A stretch of DNA of 53,179 nucleotides, taken from assembly GCA_003550305.1 (NCBI GenBank), contig QKYT01000149.1:3468-56646 (forward strand), read 5' to 3'. Source of the DNA: Glomus cerebriforme. Lineage: Eukaryota > Glomeromycota > Glomeromycetes > Glomerales > Glomeraceae. Below, in pieces: positions 22,291 through 35,139 of this stretch (position 1 is its first letter; each line of letters begins with the position of its first letter). Position numbers and translations under genes: made by a program. Below the pieces are notes generated by a model. That model searched no databases. It saw nothing but the letters and a program-made list of their open reading frames with translations, and was not told the DNA's origin.

Positions 22291-23563
22291 AACTTTATCA
22301 TGTAACAAATCAAACTCGGAAATCTTACTGTATATCCGAAACTCCTAAACTAACTCTTAGATGTGACAGACGTAATAGTATAATATTTTGTTGTTTTATA
22401 TATTTTATATGTATTTTACTTTTTACTTTTTAATAAAATTATATTTCAATCAAAAAAAAAACAACCTCCAGTCTTAGATGGTAATTTGGGATGTTAAACA
22501 TTTTATTACTTTTAGGCTACAACATTATATATGAGTTAATATATTTGATTATTATCGGCGATTTTAGTAGCTAGCATACAATTCATAAAAACTGACCATA
22601 ACATATCTGCAATTTAAAGAACTTTCATAGTTTCTCAATTTTTTCAAAATGTTAACCTGTATAATATTTTTAATATTTTGCAAAAAATAAAAAAAATTTT
22701 GTTTGTATTGTATATTAATTTTGTATGGACAGTCTACAAAAAGTAAGAGCTTCAGTAAAAAGTGTTCAGATGGATGCCCGAGAAACATTTATTCTTAGTT
22801 CCGAATTTTGACCTGAAAACTCGCGTGATTTTTTGATCGTGAAGATTCTTCCCGGTTGCGTCTAATGCGATAACGTACATGTTCGATATTGGAAAAGCTT
22901 TAATGCGCTGAGAAATAAATCTTTTGATCATAGGGCGGAGTGGAATACTATGAAATTAAATATAATGGTAGGAAAGAGGAGCACTGTTATTTTTATCGAA
23001 ATTACTTCATATCAAAATATATGAGTAATGGTATTTAGCAATATTAGAGATAGAAAAAAGTTAGCTGTAGTAATTTTCCATAAATATAGGAGCAAAGAAA
23101 TATAAATATGACGTAAGGACTCGGCCTAGCCATATATTTTGCTTCCTACCTTCACTATTTCACTTATATATTTTTGTATCAATGAAAAAAAAATAATAAA
23201 GCAATAAAAAAGGTACATGTGAATCCATAGGAAATTTTTACATTTTATTTTTTTTAAAACGTACATATTGAGTAATATCCTTAATCCAATTAGTTTGCGA
23301 ATTCCATCTACATACTTTTTTTTCTTTAGTGTAATATAGTCCTGCAAATAATAATTATCAAACAGATCGTTTATATTTGGAACAACGAAATATAGACATG
23401 TTGGTAGATCCGTATTCATTTTTAATTTAGTAAGACCATTTACCTAAATAACATGGATGTATTTAGTTTGTAATAGTAAATACAAGGCTAATATAAAGAA
23501 ATGTTTACCTTGATATTATGCGTTTCGGCTATTGTCATTTGATATAAATAATTAATTCCATTA
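22291..23563. other. Spacer with two weak minus-strand ORFs
   Basis: Frames at 22564-22788 (74 codons) and 23126-23419 (97 codons, starting MNTDLPTCLYFVVPNINDLF) show no recognised motif, and the second ends in a hydrophobic K/I/F-rich stretch typical of AT-rich background. A GC-richer strip at 22810-22950 is unexplained. Confidence 0.3.
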
Positions 23564-23593
23564 CTAGTTTGCTGCCCGTTGCTTTGCAACGGG
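23564..23593 (-). mobile_element. Helitron-type 3' terminus
   Basis: On the minus strand, CCCGTTGC-AAA-GCAACGGG (8-pair stem, three-base loop) is followed by CAGCAAA and CTAG, then T. A short hairpin a few bases before a CTRR end inserted between A and T is the diagnostic 3' end of Helitrons. The body would extend to higher coordinates, towards or across the Crinkler-like relic. Its 5' TC end was not located and no Rep/helicase is visible, so it would be non-autonomous. Confidence 0.6.
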
Positions 23594-23933
23594 TTTTAAA
23601 TTTATTTAATTCCGGCCAGAATTATGTGTATGCACATCAATTTTCTTTTTTGGAATTTTGTATAACCTTGTACTATCATTACCATTTGATCCCAATTTTC
23701 GTAGTGCTTTTTTTGGATAATGTGTAACGTAACGTGATTAGGTTACACAACTTTAAAGCATTTATTTATACAGTTAATCTAAACGTTACAAATATTTTTA
23801 ATTAGATAGATGAGGCACAATAGATCGACAGACTCAAAATTATCAACTTCTGGAATATTGTAACATCCTGAAAGTGTAGTTAAAGCGTTTCTTCAGGAAA
23901 TATATTGTTATTATTCTCTTTAGCTACTAATCA

Positions 23934-25166
23934 TTATACCTTAAAATCACCACCTTTTTGTAAGATATCATGAGCCATCATTTTAAAATGCTTGCCAGCT
24001 AATGAACCACCAGCAGTTCTTGTAAAATTTTGGATTATATTAACAATTATTTCTTTTGCATTCTTTGCATAGTAATTGTATAAAACTTTGCTTATTTCTT
24101 CTGAAGCAGGAACATATTTTTTTTCAATAAAATCAGAATTAGGAATGATGTGTATAATCTTTTCAGAATAATCATCATATAACTCTCCTTCATCCATTTT
24201 AAGGTATCATCCTTATATTCAACAAAAACTCATCGTGGTATGCATTCCTATCTCCTAATCAGCTCCTTGACTCGAGTTTCAGATATTTTATTCTTATAAT
24301 GCTCATTCCACCTCCAAACATTTCAAATTTCTTCTTCTGTCCAAACTGGAGCATAATATTTTTTAGAATGCATCTTTACAAAATTATGTCATCATTCACT
24401 TTTTGGTGTTATAACTAATAATGCATATTTTGTTACCCACGGAGTAGGAGTAATAGAATTGGCAATATAAATTCAATCTCATGGGGTTTCAAGTGTTGGG
24501 TATTAGAATTTCCATTACAGAAGCATTTGATTTGATATAAAGAACACAAGATTTATTTTGAAATAAATGTTCATAGATGATATCAATTGGATTATATTGA
24601 CAAGTTATATAAAAAAAAAAAAAATTTAGTGAGAAATGAGTTTTTCTAATGCCTAGTGATCCAATTATGGTACATCTATTTATTTCCTCTCATTAATATG
24701 ATCAGATTCAATCTTTTCAATCATCAGCAAGTATGACTTTTTTATTAAGATATCCTGTTTTGATATTCCATAAATTATTTCATGTGGTAATTTACAGAAA
24801 TGTAAAAATTTCACAAAATTCAATGATTTCACTAGTTCTGATACAGGTTTATAATTAGTTATCTTGTGCATTTAACATTACATTGTTATTCAGTACAATT
24901 TCATCTTCTTCAACTTTTATATATTGAGATGAAGTAAATATACTTTTGTCAAGATCTTTTGGTAATTTAAAAATAATCTGTGCTTCTGAAAGTTTATTCT
25001 AAAAATTTGCAATTGAAGGAGAAACAGGTTTATGGTTATAATCTTGAGGTTTGCCTTGTCATTTTACTGGAATAGAAGATGATCCTAATTTGATTTGGCA
25101 CAAGAAAAAAATTAGATATAAATTAATCAAAATTACAAATTTTCTTATTCAAGAAAGACACTTACC
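23934..25166 (-). pseudogene. Decayed Crinkler/RHS-like P-loop gene
   Basis: In order on the minus strand: LPKDLDKSIFTSSQYIKVEE, SELVKSLNFVKFLHFCKLPH, YGISKQDILIKKSYLLMIEK, a P-loop relic CTIIGSLGIRKTHFSLNF (usual GxxGxGKT, here G to R), CQYNPIDIIYEHLFQNKSCV, then an 87-codon open piece with PNSDFIEKKYVPASEEISKV and GKHFKMMAHDILQKGGDFKV. The order and motifs fit the NTPase plus nuclease-like C-terminal architecture of the Crinkler/RHS-like proteins abundant in these fungi. That comes from family knowledge, not a search. Many stops and shifts make it inactive. A GGTAAGT donor at about 25161 suggests an upstream exon. The nearby Helitron terminus may mean it was carried by that element. Confidence 0.65.
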
Positions 25167-25214
25167 AGTAGTGCAAATAGTAGTGATGGTGATTAGACAA
25201 TGATACGGAAGCAA

Positions 25215-25420
25215 TCATTTAAAATATTTTGAAAATCCATTGAAATTTTCCAGTCAATAATAATTTTATATATTCCAAGCTTTTTATATCAGTTTTTATA
25301 TAAGCCTTTGCAAGTACTTTAAGTAATTTCCATTCATTAGTTTTTTCATAAAGATCTTTTAAACCCTTTCATAATGTCAAATCCTTAAAGCCATTATGAT
25401 TATATAAGTCAAAAAATTTA
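25215..25420 (-). pseudogene. Coding relic upstream of the Crinkler-like gene
   Basis: Reads FFDLYNHNGFKDLTL, stop, KGLKDLYEKTNEWKLLKVLA followed by KAYIKTDIKSLEYIKLLLTG and KFQWIFKIF. It looks coding (helical, W and D/E/K balanced) apart from one TGA that could be a mutated TGG. It may be a 5' exon of the same gene or a separate relic. Family not recognised. Confidence 0.4.
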
Positions 25421-25559
25421 TTTTCTGCATTTCATATCATCATTTATTTAAGATGTAAAGTATTAAGTTGTTCTTTTTTGACAGTAGTTGTTTCATTATT
25501 ATTTATTTTAGTAATGTTGATCTGAAAAGAATTTAGGAAGAAGGTCAGTGAGAACAACA

Positions 25560-28500
25560 AAAAATAATAACATTTTGACAATATACTATATCTGTAAAAG
25601 CAAAAATCAGGAATTAAAAATAAGGTTTAAAAAATTATTTTTTTCAGTAAAATACAAATAAAGGTCTTTTTAAATGTGATGTTAGACTAACAGGTAATAA
25701 ATTTTCCTTGACTTTAGTTTATATAATTCATATTTAGGATGAAGAAAGATAATTTGATAAGATATTTTGGTTATTTATCTCATAAATATACAGTATATTT
25801 TTATAAACTGTTTTTGACAAACTGTTAATTAATAATTCAAATTTTGATCTCTTTCTTAGTAAGATTAAATACAAAATTAAAAAAAATTTATCAATCAAAA
25901 ATCAGTCATATGTTAAATGTCGTATAAGAGAACTGATTCTCAAAAAATATTCAAGCTAATATAATATCTATTTTTTTTTTAGAAATTTTGAGGATTCAAA
26001 TCAAATTTGATTAGACCAATTCAATCTAAAGTTTTGAACCAATCACATGAAAGCTCTTTTTCCAGAAATTTTAGTCCATCATCTTTTAAAAAAAATAGGA
26101 ATCATTTTAAACAAATTTTTGATTTAAATAAGAAAAAAAAAAATACTATGGATTATAAATTTAAAACTATGAAATGTGAAATTCATCAACTTACTAGGAA
26201 AAAATTGGAAAAAATACTGTAAAAAGTTTTTATGTTGGCAAAAGAAATCCAAAATTTGGTATAGTAAAGTTAATTAAGAAATAGATAATAAAAAAAATAC
26301 TAGTATAGTTTAAATAATAATATATTAGGATTTGGCAGGTTATATAAGCAGGCATGCTCTTTTATACTTTTTCTTATTTGAAATCTTACTTCTCTATTAT
26401 TTTATTATTTGCAATTGGATATGGTAAAAGTGAATGATTTTAGCAAAAGTAACCTCTGTAAATACAATATGGTAAAATATTTAAAATATATATTTTCAAT
26501 GCAGAATATCTATTATATGGTCAATTTTTTCCATTAATAGTTTCAAATTCAATCTAAAAAAATAAATATATAAAGTAATATTATAATTAAACCAAACAGA
26601 ATTTATCATCTATCATAAAGATGTGATCTGATAAGTTAGTTAATCCAATATTTGATTCAGTCATGTGACATTACATATGAATATGCAGATCATTTTTTTT
26701 AATGATACCTATTTCACAAAAAAAAATTTTTTAAAAAAAATTTCCTTTTTTAAAATCTTGTATAATATTTGATCTAAAAAAGTTAAAATTATATAATTTC
26801 AATCAGATTGATTAGATTAATCAGATAACCAGATCGTATCTTTAATTTATCATAAATATACTAATTCTTACTATTTAAAATAAGAATTTATAGTACTGCT
26901 AAAAATATAGGATAATTATTAGGCAAATAAAATAAATGAAATGATACCAAAAAATAATACTGAACTGTTAAATGATATAAAGTAATTTTTTCTTAAATTC
27001 TATTTTCTTAATTTTAATATAATAACATCTTTTATATAATTTGAAATTAACTAAAATTAGTAGTCTTTTGGATTATACTTTAGAAATTTTGTAAATTATC
27101 ACCATTTTTGAATTACTGTAAACTGTGCATTGTTGATCATTTATAAATAAAATTGCCGATTTCACAAGCCACAAAAAATACGTATTAGTTAAACTTTTAC
27201 ACAAACTTTTTTTACTTGAAACTTTTTAACTTTTATTAAACTTCATAACCTGTAGTATTTGAAGTTTTTGTTTTGAAAGTTCTTTGTATATAAAAATACT
27301 TTTAAAGGTAAAATAAATGTCACAATTTCTTAAACAATTCCTAGTGATTCCTAACGATTCCAAATGATTACTAATGATTACACTGTGATTTCCTTGCACT
27401 TACAAGTAAGTTTTTATTGTAAAAATTTGGTTCTAGGCTTTATTCATTTTTCATTATAATATATATATTTTTGGGGATTTTTTTATATATATTTTATTTT
27501 TATTATTATAACTTATTCTAACTTGAAATATTTTTAATTTTTTTAGGAAATAAATTATTTAGAAGTAGTTTTATTTTATTTTCTTTGTCTAATACATTCT
27601 TTTTATGAATATTTAAGATTAGAGACGCTTAATAGTTATTAGTATTTATTAAAGAAAATTGGCGGGATTTTATTATTTTTTTTAAATTAATAGCTAATTA
27701 TAAAAATTTATAATTTTGTAATATAATAATTAATAGTTCATTACTTTTTAAGATAATTTTTGAATTGCTAAATTGGTATTTTGTTTATTCTTTAAAGATC
27801 AAAAAACTTTTATTGTAAAGTTTAAGAAAAATAAATTATTTTTTTTTCTTTTGTGCGAAATGAGCGAAACAAAAAATTTTTTACAGATTACGTATTAAGT
27901 ATTTTGGTAAATTTTATTGGCTTATTAATGTTGATCATCATGTGATGCAAATGTTTTCAGTTTTTATTTATAAATGATCGATAATGCATAATTTACAGTA
28001 ATTCAAAAATAGTGATAATAATTACCTTAATAATAACAGTTAACCAAGAATTATTCTTTAAACTATTATACAGTATATTCAGATTATTAATTTTTGTATT
28101 TTCAATAATAAAATTTAAGAAATAATACCTAAACATTATATAAGATTTGAACTGGCTTAAGTAAAGGTTTTGGTACAAATGAAATATCTAAAGTAATAAA
28201 ATAAGCTAATGTAATAAAGTTAGATTTAATATAATAATATATTATATATATTTAACAAAACTTTTCTCCTGAATTTAACCTTCGCGCGACAAGTTATGCT
28301 TTTCTGTTAAAGAGGGTATATTCGTGATTTATCTTTCGTAATTATGTATTCTTTTTAGAACTTCAATAATTATAATAAATGCGATTAACTTGTCTTTTAA
28401 AAAAAAATATATTATATATATTTACAAACTAAATATTAAAGAGTATATACTTATTAATCTAGTATTACTAACTTAATTTTAATATGATAAATTAAAAAAA

Positions 28501-29136
28501 GCATTTAGAAATTATCTAGTAAATTAACCATAAGCAATTTTATAATTATAATTTGAAAACTCAATTATAACTATAATTTCATTTGATATTTTTAAAACTT
28601 TGATATATTTATATATTCACATTTTTTTTCAAACTCTTTATAGCTTACATCTTTTACTAAAATTAGGCAATGGAAATCATTATAAATCCAGAGCTTTGAG
28701 AAAAAAAACTATTTGTATAACATTATTTATTGTTATTAGTATATCTTATTCAATATAATATCAAAACAATCAAAATAGTACTGAAAATTGCCATGTGATC
28801 TTAGTTATTTATCACCTTGTGTAAATATATATAGTCCTTCACTTCGCTCTGGACAATTAGAAATAAAAAGTCTAATAAAATAGAATAAATTTTAGCATAA
28901 AGCCATACAAACTTAATTTATTGGTTTTCATAACATAAAAATTTTAAAAATAACCTAACAACCCAGCTTTTAATTTTTTTTCAAAAAATTTTATATGTAA
29001 AATTCATATGAAATTTTTTTGTAATTTTTTAAAAAATTGTATATAATAATAATATATAAAATTTTTTTTTAAAATTTAACACAGATTGAACCCAGCCAAT
29101 TATAAGAACTAATTTTATTACTTTATATCACCTAAA
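25560..29136. other. Extremely AT-rich region without a supported gene
   Basis: Composition rises visibly to mostly A/T runs. A 71-codon frame at 26007 is K/N-rich background. An intron-like stretch at about 27405-27545 (GTAAGTTTTTATTG, CTAAC, TTTTTTTAG) has no convincing flanking exon. A weak ATCAGATTGATTAG word patch lies at 26800-26840. Confidence 0.5.
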
Positions 29137-29138
29137 TA

Positions 29139-29562
29139 CAGTCAGCTTTTCTTATAATAAATTTTAATATAACAAATTTTACAATATAATGAATTTTCAA
29201 TATGATACAGATTTTAATATATAAAAAAAAATCTTCTTATACCAAATTTTACTAATTAAATATTATATACCATTTAATAAAATAAATTTTATAAATTACA
29301 CATATATATAAAATGATACTCTTTATACCAAATTTTCATTTAATGAATTTTTTTAATATAATAAAAATTTTATAAGATAAATTTTAACTAAAGAAAATTA
29401 TATTATATAAATATACCAAATTTTCTGGATTTTTTTATATTATACCATATTATATCAGATTTTCCTATTATACTAAATAATTCATTATAATATTAACAAA
29501 TTTTCTTATAACAAAGGCCTAATTAATCTGAATACCTACTTTGTTATATCAAATACTGACTG
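29139..29562. mobile_element. AT-rich MITE with TA target sites
   Basis: TA|CAGTCAGCTTTTCTTATAAT at the left and, in reverse complement, TA|CAGTCAGTATTTGATATAAC at the right. The ends agree at 7 of 7 outer bases and at many further ones. The 424-bp interior consists of ATAATGAATTTT and AACAAATTTTAC-like words with no ORF. CAGT ends with TA duplications fit the Tc1/mariner/pogo superfamily. Confidence 0.65.
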
Positions 29563-31676
29563 TAATTGCAATCAAATTTATATAATACTTTAACTTTACT
29601 TATTTTTATTAATAATTTTATAATTTTCATCAATCTACTATTTTTTCTTTCTTGTATTAGTTTTGTTAATAATAACTTCTTTTACTAGTATTGATAATTT
29701 CAATATATTTCTGAAATGTAAACTTATCTGAAATGTAAACTTATCTGCAATTAAATAAGATAAGAAAGTTATTAAGTTTTAATAAAAATTTAAAGCAAAA
29801 GAAATACTTAAAAATATGATTAAAACAGAAATTAAGGAATATTAATAAGAACTTGCAAAAGTCTTATATAGTTAAAAATTAAGAAATACAATCACTAGTA
29901 ACTATTATTACTAATTAAATAAAATGAGAGATTAAAGTTTATTGTAAAAATAAAGAAACAATTATAATTTAAAAATTGAAAGTAATTAAATCAGAATTAA
30001 AAAGCTAAAAAAGAAACTCATATATATGGTAGCTTATTATAATAAAATACAGATTTTATTTCTTAAATAGTAATTAATTACAGGCAAATTTACTTGCAAT
30101 TTTACTGTAAATTTAGCTTTTACTTATTATTAAAAATAATAAACCTATTTCAAAAAAAAATTTTTTGATTAAATTAATATTTTATATTATATAATATAAT
30201 TACCATATTTTATAATTAGTAAGTACTTCCAAAAGTAAATATTCCTGCATTTTTATATTAATTAATAAAAGTAATTACCTGATAAAGTAATACCAAAAAA
30301 TTAGCTAAAATAAATATGTACTGCTTATTTATAAGTAATATTTTACAAATTATTTATTAAAATAAAGTTTATAATATAAATTTTTAATCATTATATAAAA
30401 AATTATTTTCATCAAAATCAACATACTCACTATTGTATATAGAAATATTTAGCTCAATTTTAAAAAAGGGATTATTTCTTCAAAGTGATAGTTTCAAATC
30501 TTTATAAAAAAAATGCAATTAATATAATATACAGTAAATATATAAAAATATAATAAAATAAAATTCAAATTACCTAATTTGTAATCTTATTATATTATCC
30601 AAATTTTCATACATTTCTATCAGAATTTTCTTATTTTTAAATTTATTAATATAGTTTATTTAAGGAATTTGATATTTTGTATTTTTTAAAAGATTGAATA
30701 ATTATTTTATTTGAAATATTATTCTACATATGTTTTATCTATTTACAAATTTTACTTAATTTAGTATGTCATAAGTTTCTAACTGTGATTTTCCTAATGT
30801 CACCATTTGCCATTTATAAATACCATTCTTTATAAAGATTATTTTTAATTCGTAATCTGTGTAATAATTAAAGAAAATTGTTAATTTTAATTAATGCCGA
30901 TCAGGGATAATTATATATATTATTTTATATATTAAACCAAAAAGTGCAAGAATCTCTCTTGCCATATATCTAACAGTACTAATTAAATACTATCCTAAAT
31001 AAGTGACCATGAGGACCATAATGTCTCTTTAATTCATAATTTATATAAGAATTGGAGACTGATTATATTAAAAATTAGGGGATTTTACTATTGTATTTAC
31101 TATAGTTTTTTCAAAAATCCTAGAATTTCAGATTCTTCTATAATAAAAACATGTGATTTATATCTCATATGATTAGATACGTGATGATATACAAATTTCA
31201 AAACCCAAAATTATACTTCCCACTAAAAAGAAAATTTGTATTATGCAGCTTTTCAAAGAAGGAAATTCAAGTGCTAATCCAATTTTTTTATATTTGATTT
31301 CCCCAAATTTTACTAATTAATTTCTCTGATTCTTAAATATATCACTAATTAAATAGCTTATTAGTTACTATATTAAGAAATTGACAAATGCTTATCAAGT
31401 TACCTGAAATCACTATTAAATCAAATCTATTTTTACAAAACTTTTCTTTTACAAGTTCTTGTAAATATCTCTTGAAAGAATTGTAAACTATCATTGTTAG
31501 AAGATCAGATTTGTCAATTTTATCAACAAAATACTCAACATAATTTTTATTAAGCCTATATCTATTCACCTATTGTCTTAAAACTAAACAAAAATTCTAT
31601 CAGAAATCTGTTTATCACAAGATATCTATTTTTCTTTAAAAATACAGATTAGAGGTAACTTAGTTCCATTTATAAT
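29563..31676. other. Extremely AT-rich region without a supported gene
   Basis: Only short frames. One of 74 codons at 31345-31569 on the minus strand contains FVDKIDKSDLLTMIVYNSFK, which could be an old coding relic but has no recognised motif. Confidence 0.4.
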
Positions 31677-31678
31677 TA

Positions 31679-31935
31679 AGATTGCTTGCCGAAACTTAGA
31701 GGTTTAGACAAGATGATGTTTTACCAAAAAGTAAAATTCTGCCAAAACTATATTAAAGTTATATTAAAAAACTGGCGAAACTCTGGAGAAAAGCGAAACT
31801 GCCAAAACCTATTATAATTGCCAAAACTGCCAAAACTGCCAAAATTCTACCGAAACTATAATAAATCTATAGTAAAATTTTGACAAAACTAATCGTAGGA
31901 TTTTGAAGAGATTTAGACAGGCAACTTTATTTATA
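31679..31935. mobile_element. Short relative of the 43-44.7 kb TIR element
   Basis: Begins AGATTGCTTGCCGAAAC after TA, 16 of 17 bases like the TIR consensus of the element at 43022-44674. Its first 180 bases carry the same subterminal motif GAAACTGCCAAAAC many times. The right end is weak (GACAGGCAACTTTA near 31920). It contains no intron-like units, so it may be an internally deleted derivative or the simple ancestor. Confidence 0.55.
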
Positions 31936-34051
31936 ATAAAGAATTTAGCATTAATTGTTCCATTTCTCTGATTTTACCTAAGATCTTAAAGAAAAATCTC
32001 ATTAATTTTTAGGTAAAATTAGAGATAAAAAAAAACTTTTTAGCTACACAAATTAAAATGATGGTGAATTTATTTTTCTCATTGTCAGTTTTATGAATAT
32101 AAACTGTTTATCATTTTATTCACCTATCACATTAATAGTAAAATAAATAATATTTTAAAATTTTCTGTAAAATTACTATAAAGTGCAGTTATTTCTAGTT
32201 CTTTTAAAATATTAAACATAATAATCTTTACAGTTATATAAGTCATAGCCAATCCTTATTTTTACTATTTAATAATTCAAATATATAACTTTTTTTTAAC
32301 TTTGAAGTAGAAGGTTTTTTAACTACAACTAACCTTTATGTTCTTCTTATTTCAGTTATCCAATTCTCACTTGCTTTAATCCAATATCTAATTATACTAC
32401 CATTAAGTTAAAAATATTTTACTACCTTATTTTTTTTATTTTATTTAGCGTAAACTACAACTTTCTTTTTTTATTCAATAAAATATAAACTTTATTTAGT
32501 TATAGAAGCTTTATACATTTAACTTAAATATGTTTAATAACTTGACTTTGTTTAACTCATTCAGTTTGGTTACTTATTTAACTTGTCTTTTGGTGACTTA
32601 TTTAACTTATCATTTAGTAGATTTTTTAATAACCATATTTTGTTTATAAACAGGTTTAAGTAAATTACATATTTGTCTCATGTTATAAGGAAGTTATATA
32701 TTATTATATTGCATAAATACAACTAAATGATCATTATATTATTCATACAATATAATTTATCTAAAACAAAGTAAAAAAAAAATGCTTATATGCCACAAAT
32801 TATGGTATTAATTTTTCTATTATATTGAAAAAAATAAACTTTAATTTATTAATCAAAAATTTGTACTTTTAAAAATAATCATAATTTTTAAAAAAAAACT
32901 TGATAATTTTATTAGAATTTATTTGTAGTTATATAAAATTTTAATATAATATTTAAAAATTTATTATAAGAAATAACTTTTATTAATTAAATTTTTCTAT
33001 TTTAATATATGATTTTAACTTTTAAACTTTAAAAAAGATAAAATTCATAAAAAAATATAATGTAAAATTTAATAAAATAAAACCAATTTAAATTATAAAA
33101 ATTGGGCAAATGCAGGGATGCGATATCATTATTCATCATCTCCAATTTATTATTCCATATCATACTATTTGATTTTTATTTTTACTATTTATTTTAGAGT
33201 TTTTCAAAGTGTGAAATTCTATTTGTTATATGTTAATCATTATATACTTAATTTTGGCCAAAATTTTTAATCCTAACCATAATTTTTATTTTTGAATATT
33301 TAAATAATGTTATATAGATCAAAAAAAAATAATTTTATTCTTCTTTAAAATTAAAATTTAGGTATATAAAACTTCTAAAAAAAGGCAATTTTCTTAATTT
33401 TAGCCAGAATTATTAAATTAAAAAAAAATCAAGTAATAAATAAATGTTTCATCCTCATATTAGATCTAGATTTACCCATAAAAATTTTATTTTTATTTAC
33501 TTTTATTTACATATATATTTATACCAAAAAAGAAAAGATCCAGACTGGTCTATTAGCAAATAAAATATATTAGGTATATTAATTGATTAGCATTCCAAAA
33601 ATCAGTTCATATGAAATTTTTAATATTATTTTTACTTTGTATTTTTTTTTTGAAAATAAATGGATATAGATTTAAGAATAGCTCTGAAATTGATTTACCC
33701 AAAATCTGAAATCTGAAATTCTGAAACTGAAATTTGAAATTATTCTGAAATTCTGATTGGCTGAAATAATAAAAATTTTATCTCACCATTTATTAATTCT
33801 AGAAAGATGATTAATAGTTCATTGGATTTTTCTCGATTAGGTGAGTCTAATGATAACAAAATCATCTTTCTGTGATCACTGGTTGCTGAGATATTTATTG
33901 CTAAAGTTTTTATTTATATTAATTCATGATCCACCTGATAAGAAGTGATCAACATATAGTATATATGGGAACAATTTATATATAAAAAAACTTTTTTTCA
34001 GAATCCTTCTAATCTGGCTAAATAAACTACTTCTAAAACAATGCCAAAGTA
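31936..34051. other. AT-rich 5' flank of the transposase-like gene
   Basis: No gene seen. Holds repeated TTTAACTTG-type words at about 32530-32620 and a CTGAAATTCTGAAACTGAAA patch at 33700-33760. A ten-base tandem duplication AATGCCAAAG at 34040-34060 puts two ATGs at the start of the next gene. Confidence 0.4.
33803..33885. repeat. Single copy of the 14.3-kb foldback arm
   Basis: AAAGATGATTAATAGTTCAT followed by TGGATTTTTCTCGATTAGG matches the inner left arm at 14357-14395 with a few changes. AGAAAGATGAT and ATCATCTTTCT here also pair as a hairpin. It is likely a derivative of the same element family. Confidence 0.5.
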
Positions 34052-34936
34052 ATGCCAAAGCAAAAAGAATACTCAGTTTCGCTTATTTCTGCAGGAGNAN
34101 TTATANACAACTTGCATTNTGGACCATATTCTANAGAATGGTGGTTGGCTCNNCTAACTANNGACAATACNACTTTTTGTCCAATACGTCTTGATATGAA
34201 AACACTTACTACAATAAATAATCGTGATTTTATCATTACAGTGGTCCAAGGAAATACTCAAGATATCAAAGATCCTAATTATAATGAGTTTCAACCTGGG
34301 TATATATGTCAATCTGAAGGTTTGCGTAGTAATGTATGTGAAAGTTCATCAAAAACAATTACTTCAGTATATCAAAAAGCATTTTCTAATAAAACAAAAC
34401 ATATAGGACCTTTAGTTATGGGATTTGATATCCCACATATATCTGAGGCATTACTTTCTGATGTACATTTTCATCTCTTTGCTTTTAAAATTGAGAATTT
34501 AAACATAATGGTTTTTAGTATTGGTGTATCAAATAATTCTGATTGGAATTATGTGGGTGAGGGATATAAAAATTCTTTTATACATGATTTTAATCATTCT
34601 TGGTCACTATTTTTTCAAGAATTTGATAATGATGAAGCAATTGTTAAAATTTATAAAGAATTTCAAGAAATATATGTATTTCGTGATGCTAATCCTAATT
34701 TAGTTTGGAAAAAAATTGGAATATTAACAAAATTTAATGGAAGCACCCTCTTTGGACTTGAACATAATGAAATAAAATTAGTAATTGATCGAGAAAAACT
34801 TCCTTATTATACAGCTGATGGTTGGCAAAATAAAGAAATTATGAATAAAATTTTCAATTATCATTTGAAAAAATGTATTTTAATGTCTATTAATTGGAAA
34901 AACATCTTTATTGAATGGCAAAATCAAAAAAAGTAA
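34052..34936 (+). CDS. N-terminal part of a transposase-like protein, unrecognised domain
   Basis: 294 open codons starting MPKQKEYSVSLISAG and ending in KK-stop. Nine unresolved bases give X residues near the start. Visible segments include WWLA, FCPIRLDMKTL, ITVVQGNTQDIKDPNYNEFQ, MGFDIPHISEALLSDVHFHL and DREKLPYYTADGWQNKEIMN. No catalytic motif is seen. After the stop the same protein continues with further stops (IYPIGYIIKDHEFHA, LLCHTGCTRIIPFKKESE) to an intron donor at 35076. So this is the 5' part of the longer broken gene up to 38610, not an independent protein. An upstream ATG is created by a tandem duplication. Confidence 0.6.
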   Translation: MPKQKEYSVSLISAGXXIXNLHXGPYSXEWWLAXLTXDNXTFCPIRLDMKTLTTINNRDFIITVVQGNTQDIKDPNYNEFQPGYICQSEGLRSNVCESSSKTITSVYQKAFSNKTKHIGPLVMGFDIPHISEALLSDVHFHLFAFKIENLNIMVFSIGVSNNSDWNYVGEGYKNSFIHDFNHSWSLFFQEFDNDEAIVKIYKEFQEIYVFRDANPNLVWKKIGILTKFNGSTLFGLEHNEIKLVIDREKLPYYTADGWQNKEIMNKIFNYHLKKCILMSINWKNIFIEWQNQKK

Positions 34937-35075
34937 TATTATTGAATTAATATAAAAACTAAAGGAAATATATCCAATTGGTTACATTATCAAAGATCAT
35001 GAATTTCATGCATGAAAAGCTTTATTGTGTCATACTGGTTGTACTAGAATAATCCCTTTTAAAAAAGAATCAGAG

Positions 35076-35139
35076 GTAATTAAATAAAAATTTGATTTTA
35101 AAAAAAATTTGCATAATTCTAAATTGAAATTTTTTTTAG
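35076..35139 (+). other. Intron in the transposase-like gene
   Basis: GTAATT donor after KKESE and TTTTTTTTAG acceptor before LEFWMQSKDPDKNKDTLT, 64 nt. Removing it keeps the reading frame and a sensible protein, which supports a genuine intron. Confidence 0.65.

Noticed and set aside
27405..27545. Isolated intron-like stretch (GTAAGT, CTAAC, TTTTTTTAG)
   Set aside because: No coding exon on either side. It lacks the palindrome and block words of the arrays, and such signals arise by chance in T-rich DNA.
28850..28856. Possible Helitron hairpin at AGTCCTTCACTTCGCTCTGGAC
   Set aside because: The stem is only four or five pairs and no CTRR end follows at the right distance.
34033..34236. Minus-strand 67-codon ORF
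   Set aside because: Antisense shadow of the transposase-like N-terminal frame, with many unresolved residues.
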